NCBI GenBank assembly: GCA_006738865.1 | Contig: AP019701.1 | Span: 62,001 to 126,000, forward strand | Direction: 5' to 3' | DNA from: Allostella sp. ATCC 35155 | Lineage (GTDB): Bacteria > Pseudomonadota > Alphaproteobacteria > ATCC43930 > Allostellaceae | DNA length: 64,000 bases | Position numbers and translations under genes: made by a program | In this document: positions 58,002-64,000 of the stretch, one piece after another | Position numbering within the stretch: position 1 is the stretch's first letter | How the letters are laid out: each line of letters opens with the position of its first letter | The notes under the pieces: model-generated | Told to the model about the DNA's origin: nothing | Database searches by the model: none | What the model saw: only the letters and a program-made list of their open reading frames with translations

Positions 58002-59567
58002 ATGGCGGGCGTGCGCAATATCCTGTTCGTGATGTGCGATCAGCTGCGGGCCGATCACCTCGGCGCCGCCGGCCATCCGCACCTGAAGACACCGAATCTC
58101 GACCGGCTGGCGCGACGCGGCGTCCGTTTCGATCGCGCCTACGTCCAGTCGGGCGTCTGCGGGCCCTCGCGCATGTCGTTCTACACCGGCCGCTACATGT
58201 TCTCGCACGGCGCAACCTGGAACCGGGTGCCGCTGTCGGTGCGCGAGCGCACGATCGGCGACCATCTGCGGCCGGCCGGCCTGCGCGTGGCGCTGGCCGG
58301 CAAGACGCATGTGCTGCCGGACGCCGAGGGGCTGGCGCGCTACGGCATCGAAGCAGGCTCGGCTCTGGACGCGCTGTTGCGCGAGGGCGGCTTCGAATCG
58401 CTCGACCGCTATGACGGTCACAGCAGGCCCGGGCGGGAGAGCGGCTATCCCGCCTACCTCGCCGCCCACGGCTATGGCGGGGACGATCCGTGGAACGACT
58501 GGGTCATCTCGGCCGAGGCACCGGACGGCCGGGTCGTCAGCGGCTGGCACATGCGCAATGCGCGGCTGGCGGCCCGCGTCGCCGAGGAGCATTCCGAGAC
58601 CGCCTACATGACCGACCAGGCGCTCCGCTTCGTCGCCGAGCAGGGCGACCGGCCCTGGTTCCTCCACCTCAGCTACGTCAAGCCGCACTGGCCCTACATG
58701 GCGCCCGCCCCCTACCACGCCATGTACGGGCCCGAGGACTGCCTGCCGCTCAACCGCGACCCGTCCGAGTTCATCGAGCCGCATCCCGTCATCGCGGCCT
58801 ACCGCGGCCATGAGGAGAGCCGGAACTTCGCGCGCGAGGAGGTCGCCCGGACCGTGCGGCCGACCTACATGGGCCTCGTGTCCCAGATCGACAGCCATAT
58901 CGGCCGGCTGATGTCGGCGCTGGAGACAGCCGGGCGGCTGGAGGACACCCTGATCGTCTTCACCGCCGACCATGGCGACTTCCTCGGCGACCACTGGCTC
59001 GGCGAAAAGGAGATATTCCATGAGGAGGCGATCCGCGTGCCTCTGATCGTGGTCGATCCGGACCGGCGCGCCGATGCGAGCCGCGGCCGGGTGGAGCGGC
59101 GGCTGGTCGAGGCGGTCGACCTGCTGCCGACCTTCCTCGACGTGCTCGGCCTCGATCCCGCGACCCACCTCGTCGAAGGTCGGTCGCTGGCTCCGCTGCT
59201 GCGCGGGCCGGCGCCCGTTTCATGGCGCGAGGCCGCCGTCTCGGAACTCGACTATTCCTTCCGTCAGGCGCGGGTGACGCTGGGACGCGAGCCCGGCCAG
59301 TGCCGCGCCTGGATGGTGCGCACCGAGCGCTGGAAATATGTCGAATGGCTCGGCTTCCGGCCGCAGCTATTCGATCTCGTCGAGGATCCGCAGGAGCGGG
59401 TCGATCTCGGCGCCTCCGGTGCACACCGCGCCGTCCGGTCGGAGATGCGGGACCACCTCTGGGAATGGGTGCGCGAGCGCAAGCTGCGGACCACGCTGTC
59501 GGACGCGGAGGTGCGGCGGCGGACGGCGCGCCACAAGGAACACGGCATCTTCTTCGGCGTCTGGTAG
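58002..59567 (+). CDS. Phosphonate monoester hydrolase-like sulphatase-superfamily enzyme
   Basis: 521 residues. Motifs: NILFVMCDQLRADH (metal Asp13), VCGPSRMSFYTGRYM with Cys53 as the formylglycine site (CxPSR), WFLHLSYVKPHWPYMAP, and DTLIVFTADHGDFLGDHWLGEK. The CGPSR box, the length and the HSYVKPH region match phosphonate monoester hydrolases/phosphodiesterases of alphaproteobacteria more than arylsulphatases. Formylglycine needs a modifying enzyme that is not seen here. No signal peptide, so cytoplasmic. Preceded by AGGGGAG. Confidence 0.85.
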   Translation: MAGVRNILFVMCDQLRADHLGAAGHPHLKTPNLDRLARRGVRFDRAYVQSGVCGPSRMSFYTGRYMFSHGATWNRVPLSVRERTIGDHLRPAGLRVALAGKTHVLPDAEGLARYGIEAGSALDALLREGGFESLDRYDGHSRPGRESGYPAYLAAHGYGGDDPWNDWVISAEAPDGRVVSGWHMRNARLAARVAEEHSETAYMTDQALRFVAEQGDRPWFLHLSYVKPHWPYMAPAPYHAMYGPEDCLPLNRDPSEFIEPHPVIAAYRGHEESRNFAREEVARTVRPTYMGLVSQIDSHIGRLMSALETAGRLEDTLIVFTADHGDFLGDHWLGEKEIFHEEAIRVPLIVVDPDRRADASRGRVERRLVEAVDLLPTFLDVLGLDPATHLVEGRSLAPLLRGPAPVSWREAAVSELDYSFRQARVTLGREPGQCRAWMVRTERWKYVEWLGFRPQLFDLVEDPQERVDLGASGAHRAVRSEMRDHLWEWVRERKLRTTLSDAEVRRRTARHKEHGIFFGVW

Positions 59568-59585
59568 GGCGGCGGCCGGCTTCCC

Positions 59586-60863
59586 TTGCGTCACGTCCTG
59601 CAGTCCTTCGCGACCACCGGCGCCATCCAGATCCTGGGGCTCCTGAACGCGGTGCTGCTCGCCCGCCTGCTGGGGCCGGAAGGGCGGGGCGAGCTGGCGC
59701 TCGTCCTGCTCTATCCGGTGCTGGCGCTGGGGCTGGCGGGCCTCGCGCTCAACGACGCGGTCGTCTACCGGGCGGCGCGCGGCGTCGCGCCGGGCCGGCT
59801 GGCCCCGTCGGCGCTGCTGCTGGCCGCCGTCGCGGGAACGGTCGTCGCGGCCGTCGGCGCCGCCGTGGCGCCGCTGCTGCTGGCGGGGCACGCCGATGCG
59901 GTGCGCCGGTCGGCGGCGCTCTACTTCCTGATGGTGCCGGCCGGCCTTGCCGCGCTCCATATCGGGGCCGTGTTCCAGGGGCGCCTCGAATATGGCGTGT
60001 GGAACGCCGTCCGCGGCAGCACGACGCTGGCGACCGTCGCCGGCGTCGCCGCACTGGCGCTGGCCGGGCTGGCCGAGGTCGAGACGGTGACGCTCGCCTA
60101 TCTCGGCGGCTTCTGTGCCTCCGCTGCGCTCGCCGTCGCGGTGGCGCACCGGCGGCGCTGGCTGCCGGCGCCGATCGATCGCCCGGAACTGGGCCAGCTC
60201 CTGCGCTTCGCATTGCCGCTGCAGGCCGGGGTCGTCGTTCAGCTGGTCAACGAGCGCCTCGACCAGATTCTCATCGCCCACCTGCTGACGCCGACCGACC
60301 TCGGCCTCTATGTCGCGGCCATGGCGATCGCCGCCATCCCGTCGATCCCGGCACTGACGCTCGCCAACGTCGCCTATCCGCGGATCGCCGGCGTCGCGGA
60401 TGCGGCCGAGCGCGGGCCGGTCGTCGAGCGCTACCTGCGGCTGGCGATCGTCCTGGCCGGCGCCGTCGCCATCGTGCTGCACGTCGCCGCGCTGCCGCTG
60501 GTGACGGCGCTCTACGGCCCGGCCTTCGCCGCCGCCGTACCGATCCTCGAATGGTATGCCGCCGGCGCCGTCGCGCTGGCCGCCCGGGCGGTGCTGGCCC
60601 AGGCCGTGAAGGCGTCCGGCCGGCCGATGCTCGCCAGCGCCGCCGAACTGTCCGGGCTCGCGGTCAACGTGGCCCTGCTGCTGTTGCTGCTGCCGCGGAT
60701 CGGCGTCGTCGGGGCGGCGATGGCCTATGCCGGGATGCAGGCGACGGCGCTGGCGGTGCTCGCCATCGCGGCGGTCCGCGTCGCCGGCTTCCGCCCGCTG
60801 CGCCTCTTGCGTGAAACCCCGCGCGAGGTCGCCGACCAAGCGCGACGGCTGGTCCGCCGATAG
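59586..60863 (+). CDS. Polysaccharide/lipopolysaccharide flippase (MOP superfamily)
   Basis: 425 residues, about 12 hydrophobic segments. ILGLLNAVLLARLLGPEGRGELALVLLYP and ERLDQILIAHLLTPTDLGLYVAAMAIA are typical of Wzx-type oligosaccharide exporters. It may carry a lipid-linked sugar across the inner membrane. Starts at TTG 59586, 18 bp after the previous stop; no ATG fits well. No other polysaccharide gene is adjacent, so its substrate is open. Confidence 0.85.
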   Translation: MRHVLQSFATTGAIQILGLLNAVLLARLLGPEGRGELALVLLYPVLALGLAGLALNDAVVYRAARGVAPGRLAPSALLLAAVAGTVVAAVGAAVAPLLLAGHADAVRRSAALYFLMVPAGLAALHIGAVFQGRLEYGVWNAVRGSTTLATVAGVAALALAGLAEVETVTLAYLGGFCASAALAVAVAHRRRWLPAPIDRPELGQLLRFALPLQAGVVVQLVNERLDQILIAHLLTPTDLGLYVAAMAIAAIPSIPALTLANVAYPRIAGVADAAERGPVVERYLRLAIVLAGAVAIVLHVAALPLVTALYGPAFAAAVPILEWYAAGAVALAARAVLAQAVKASGRPMLASAAELSGLAVNVALLLLLLPRIGVVGAAMAYAGMQATALAVLAIAAVRVAGFRPLRLLRETPREVADQARRLVRR

Positions 60864-60894
60864 CGGTCAGCCGGCCAGGCTCAGCCCGCCAAGA

Positions 60895-61923
60895 TCAACC
60901 TGGGCGCGGCGCGTCGTCGGAGGTTGCGAGGCGAACACCCCGGCCGAAGCCGAAGCGGGGCCCGAGCCCGTCCAGCAGCGCCACCAGACCGCGCGGCATG
61001 AACATCACCACGATGACGATGAGCGCGCCGTAGATCAGCATCCGGTACTCGCCGACGCCGCGCATCGCCTCGACGCCGATGGTCAGCACGAAGGCGCCGA
61101 GGATCGGTCCGAACAGCGTGCCGACGCCGCCGATCAGCGTCATGCCGATGACGAGGATCATGAGGTCGAGGCCGAGCACCGAGCTCGGCGTCAGCAGCAG
61201 GATGTAGTGGGCGTAGAAGGCGCCGAGCAGGCCGACCGCGAAGGCGCTGGCCGAGAAGACGAGCAGCTTGTAGCGCGTGAGGTTGATGCCGAGGCTCTCG
61301 GCCGCGTCCTGGGAATCGCGGATGGCGACCAGCGCCAGCCCGACCGGCGACTTCACCATCCGCACCGTGGCATAGACCGTGCCGAGGAACAGGAGGGCCG
61401 CCACGTAGTAGTAGGGCACCTTCTCGGCCGCATTGAACACCACCTCGCCGATCACCGGCAGCGTGAAGCCGTCGAAGGCGGGGATGCCCCACAGGCCCAT
61501 CTCGCCGCGCGTCGTCTCGCGGAAGACGGTGAGCAGCACGCGCACGATCTCCGCGAAGCCCAGCGTCACCATGGCGACGTGCGGCACCGACCGGATGCGC
61601 AGGACGGGCAGTGCCACCACCAGCCCGGCACAGGCGGCGACGAGGCCCGCGACGGGCGCGGTGATCCAGGGCGTGATCTCGAAATCCTTCGACACCAGCG
61701 CGGAGAAATAGGCGCCGATGCCGAAGAAGGCGTGGTGGCCGAAGGTCTTGAGCCCGGCGAAGCCCGTCGCCAGGTTCCAGGCCACCGCGAAGGCGCCGAA
61801 GATCATCGACAGGATGACGAGGTGCAGGACGTAGGTGTCGTGCCAGACCAGCGGCAGCACGAGCAGCGCCAGCACCAGCGCCGCGACGGCGAGCCGTCCC
61901 TGGGGGGCGAGAGGGTCGAACAT
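60895..61923 (-). CDS. livM: Branched-chain amino-acid ABC transporter permease LivM
   Basis: 342 residues, eight or nine membrane segments. FGAFAVAWNLATGFAGLKTFGHHAFFGIGAYFSALVSKDF, LPVLRIRSVPHVAMVTLGFAEIVRVLLTVFRETTRGEMGLWGIPAFDG and ALVAIRDSQDAAESLGINLTRYKLLVFSASAFAVGLLGAFYAHYILLLTP (the LivM EAA-type loop) are characteristic. Five bp after livH. Partner of LivH in the membrane channel. Confidence 0.95.
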   Translation of the reverse strand: MFDPLAPQGRLAVAALVLALLVLPLVWHDTYVLHLVILSMIFGAFAVAWNLATGFAGLKTFGHHAFFGIGAYFSALVSKDFEITPWITAPVAGLVAACAGLVVALPVLRIRSVPHVAMVTLGFAEIVRVLLTVFRETTRGEMGLWGIPAFDGFTLPVIGEVVFNAAEKVPYYYVAALLFLGTVYATVRMVKSPVGLALVAIRDSQDAAESLGINLTRYKLLVFSASAFAVGLLGAFYAHYILLLTPSSVLGLDLMILVIGMTLIGGVGTLFGPILGAFVLTIGVEAMRGVGEYRMLIYGALIVIVVMFMPRGLVALLDGLGPRFGFGRGVRLATSDDAPRPG

Positions 61924-61928
61924 CCGGC

Positions 61929-62804
61929 TCAGCGCTCCTTCACCCCGAAGAGACCCCATGGGCGGACCCAGAGGAAGAGGATCATCATTCCGAAGGCGAT
62001 GACGTCGCGCCATTCGGAGGAGGTCAGCGTGATCCCCACGGCCTCGACAATACCGAGCAGGAAGCCGCCGGCGATGGCGCCGGGGAAGCTGCCGAGGCCG
62101 CCCAGCACGACGACCACGAACGCCTTGATGATGAGCGGCAGGCCCATCCAGGGATTGACCGCGAAGACCGGCGCCAGCAGTGCCGCGGCGACGGCGGCCA
62201 GCGCCGCGCCGAGGGCGAAGGTCATGGTGTGGATGCGCGCGGCCGGCACGCCGACGACGGCGGCGGCCTCGGGATCCTGGGCGGTCGCACGCACCGCCCA
62301 GCCGAAGCGGGTGTAGCGCAGCACATAGGCCATGACGCCCATCACCGCGACGGCGACGACGAAGATCAGCACGCGCTGCCACGGCAGCCGGAACTCGCCG
62401 ACCTGCAGCAGCCCGTCGACGAAATAGGGCACCGACTGGAAGCGTTCGCCCCACAGGGCCAGCGCCAGGTTCTGCAGGAAGATCGAGACGCCGAGCGTCG
62501 CCGCGATGGTACTGAAGGCCCAGCCTTCGCGCTTCAGCAGGACGTGGACGGTCAGGCGCTGGACGATGGCGGCGACGAGGGCGACGCCGGCGACCGCGAT
62601 GATCACCGCCGGCACCGGATTCAGGCCCTGCTGGGCGAACAGGAAGAACACGAAGAACCCGCCCAGCATGTAGAACTCGCCATGCGCGAAGTTGAGGATG
62701 CGCATGGTGCCGTAGATGAGGGCGAGGCCGGCCCCCATGATCGCGTACATGGATCCGAGGATGATCCCGTTGACGATCTGCTCCAGGAAGAGGGTGAGCG
62801 TCAT
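61929..62804 (-). CDS. livH: Branched-chain amino-acid ABC transporter permease LivH
   Basis: 291 residues. LEQIVNGIILGSMYAIMGAGLALIYGTMRILNFAHGEFYMLGGFF and the loop RATAQDPEAAAVVGVPAARIHTMTFALGAALAAVAAALLAPVFAVNPWMGLPLIIKAFVVVVLGGLGSFPGAIAGG identify LivH. It forms the inner-membrane channel with LivM. Confidence 0.95.
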   Translation of the reverse strand: MTLTLFLEQIVNGIILGSMYAIMGAGLALIYGTMRILNFAHGEFYMLGGFFVFFLFAQQGLNPVPAVIIAVAGVALVAAIVQRLTVHVLLKREGWAFSTIAATLGVSIFLQNLALALWGERFQSVPYFVDGLLQVGEFRLPWQRVLIFVVAVAVMGVMAYVLRYTRFGWAVRATAQDPEAAAVVGVPAARIHTMTFALGAALAAVAAALLAPVFAVNPWMGLPLIIKAFVVVVLGGLGSFPGAIAGGFLLGIVEAVGITLTSSEWRDVIAFGMMILFLWVRPWGLFGVKER

Positions 62805-62813
62805 GGCGGGCCC

Positions 62814-63518
62814 TCAGGTACCGAGATAGACGCGCTTGACCATCTCGTGCTCGAGCATGGCGAGGCCCGAGCCTTCGAGGACGATGCGGCCGCTTTCCAG
62901 CAGATAGCCGCGATGCGCGTTGGAAAAGGAGAGGTGGACGTTCTGCTCGTTGAAGAGCACGGCGATGCCCTCGCCGTTGATGCGCCGGATGATGTCGACG
63001 ATCTGGTCGACGATCCGGGGCGCGAGGCCGAGGAACGGCTCGTCCATCATCAGCAGGCGGGGTCCGGACATCAGGCCGCGGGCGATCGCCACCATCTGCT
63101 GCTCGCCGCCGCTCATCCGGCCGGCGAGCTGGCCGCGGCGCTCGCGCAGGATCGGGAACAGCGACTCGACCCATTCCAGCCGCTCCTTCTCGCGGCTGCG
63201 CACGGCCGGGTGGAAGGCGCCCATGCGGACGTTCTCCAGCACCGTCATCTGCGCGAAGAGGCGGCGCCGCTCGAGCACCAGCGAGACGCCGAGGCCGGCC
63301 ATGGCATGGGCCGGCTGGCCGGCGATCGGCCGGCCGTCGAGGGTGATGGTCCCGGCGGCGGAGCGCACGAGGCCGATGATGGCCTTGAGGATGGTGCTCT
63401 TGCCCGATCCGTTCGGACCCATCACCGCGACCACCTCGCCGGCGCCGACGGTGAGATTGATGTCCCACAGGACCTGGACGTCGCCGTACTTCACGTCGAG
63501 TCCGCGAACCTCAAGCAT
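62814..63518 (-). CDS. livF: Branched-chain amino-acid ABC transporter ATP-binding protein LivF
   Basis: 234 residues. Walker A VMGPNGSGKSTILKAIIGL, signature MSGGEQQMVAIARGLM, Walker B LLMMDEPFLGLAPRIVDQIV: the LivF-type short ATPase. ATG 63518 follows GGAGGG and overlaps the livG stop by 8 bp; a longer start at 63536 is less likely. Confidence 0.95.
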   Translation of the reverse strand: MLEVRGLDVKYGDVQVLWDINLTVGAGEVVAVMGPNGSGKSTILKAIIGLVRSAAGTITLDGRPIAGQPAHAMAGLGVSLVLERRRLFAQMTVLENVRMGAFHPAVRSREKERLEWVESLFPILRERRGQLAGRMSGGEQQMVAIARGLMSGPRLLMMDEPFLGLAPRIVDQIVDIIRRINGEGIAVLFNEQNVHLSFSNAHRGYLLESGRIVLEGSGLAMLEHEMVKRVYLGT

Positions 63519-64000
63519 GGCCGGGCCCTCCGGCATGGGCCGCGCCGAGGTAGAGGCTGACCACGTCGGGGTGGTTCGCGATCTCGTCCGGCGAGCCCTC
63601 GGCCAGCTTCTCGCCGCGGTTCAGGAACATCATGCGGTCCGACAGCCGCATGATGACCCGCATGTTGTGCTCGACCAGGATCAGGGTGACACCGGTCTCG
63701 CGCAGCCGCGCGACGAGGTCGATGAGGCCGGGAATGCTCGCCTGGTCGACGCCGCCGGTCACCTCGTCCAGGAGCAGCAGGCGCGGGTTGGTCGCCATGG
63801 CGCGGGCCAGCTCCAGGCGCTTGCGCTGGCCGGTCGACAGTTCCTTGGCTAGCGCATGGCGCTTGGCGCCGAGGCCGACCATGTCGACGAACGGTCCCGC
63901 GGCCGCCCGCATCTCGGCCAGCGTGCGATGGCGCGCGATGCCGGCGGCCATCACGTTCTCCTCGACCGTCAGTTCGGCGAAGGGCTGGGTGATCTGGAAG
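63511..64000 (-). CDS. livG: Branched-chain amino-acid ABC transporter ATP-binding protein LivG (5' end outside window)
   Basis: The C-terminal 162 residues are present; the start and Walker A lie to the right. FQITQPFAELTVEENV (Q-loop), LSTGQRKRLELARAMATNPRLLLLDEVTGGVD (signature with T in place of the second G, Walker B with V for the usual P) and LILVEHNMRVIMRLSDRMMFLNRGEKLAEGSPDEI are LivG-type. The DEVTGG Walker B is somewhat unusual for the family. Overlaps livF. Confidence 0.93.
   Translation of the reverse strand, partial: FQITQPFAELTVEENVMAAGIARHRTLAEMRAAAGPFVDMVGLGAKRHALAKELSTGQRKRLELARAMATNPRLLLLDEVTGGVDQASIPGLIDLVARLRETGVTLILVEHNMRVIMRLSDRMMFLNRGEKLAEGSPDEIANHPDVVSLYLGAAHAGGPGHA

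Overview
The window is a GC-rich bacterial chromosome segment, almost certainly from an alphaproteobacterium and probably of the Rhodospirillales type. Evidence: alphaproteobacterial gene orders (lapA-ihfB-sppA-rpsA-cmk-aroA; kdsD-lptC-lptA-lptB-rpoN-ptsN), families restricted to or typical of that class (TIGR02300, DUF1150 next to Hsp20, a class II AroA, the SerC type), and a complete cbb3 oxidase operon with FNR/FixK-type sites. No phage, insertion sequence, plasmid or CRISPR signature was seen; apart from a few intergenic puzzles this is dense core chromosome.

Layout. 1-6.4 kb (minus): ornithine cyclodeaminase-like gene (cut by the window edge), lapA-like, ihfB, sppA, rpsA, cmk, aroA. 6.6-8.05 kb (plus): TIGR02300 gene, tRNA-Ala, hsp20 with a sigma-32-like promoter, DUF1150. 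8.1-14.6 kb (minus): ptsN, rpoN and the LPS-transport/KDO genes lptB, lptA, lptC, kdsD, then RNase D and tRNA-Leu. 14.9-22.1 kb (plus): NDUFA9-like dehydrogenase, gltD-gltB. 22.1-30.9 kb is a mixed region of short units: phosphatase, asd, amidase, GST, glyoxalase-fold protein, TPR protein, Zn-dependent alcohol dehydrogenase with its own FNR-type box, epimerase, hydrolase. 31-33.1 kb: two glycosyltransferases (GT4, GT9). 33.2-38.2 kb: infC, rpmI-rplT, pheS-pheT with a candidate Phe leader peptide and attenuator.

38.2-46.6 kb (minus) is the most unusual part. serC-serA are followed by three tandem paralogous ATP-grasp proteins of about 600 residues. By motif reading they resemble cyanophycin synthetase (CphA): N domain, then a glutathione-synthetase-like G domain with an intact E-x-N metal motif, then only a short remnant of the Mur-ligase domain in which the P-loop has disappeared. 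No partner enzyme for making or degrading cyanophycin is present. A three-step amino-acid or peptide ligase pathway is an inference worth testing.

46.9-57.9 kb: tRNA-Thr, threonine aldolase, and the complete ccoNOQP-ccoGHIS set (minus) plus a small membrane protein, a DUF2189 protein and a SafE/TauE-like protein. FNR/FixK-type palindromes lie 60-70 bp before ccoN, the SafE-like gene and, 27 kb away, the alcohol dehydrogenase, suggesting one oxygen-responsive regulon. 58-60.9 kb: a phosphonate-monoester-hydrolase-like sulfatase-superfamily enzyme and a polysaccharide flippase. 60.9-64 kb (minus): livM-livH-livF-livG branched-chain amino-acid ABC transporter, cut by the window end.
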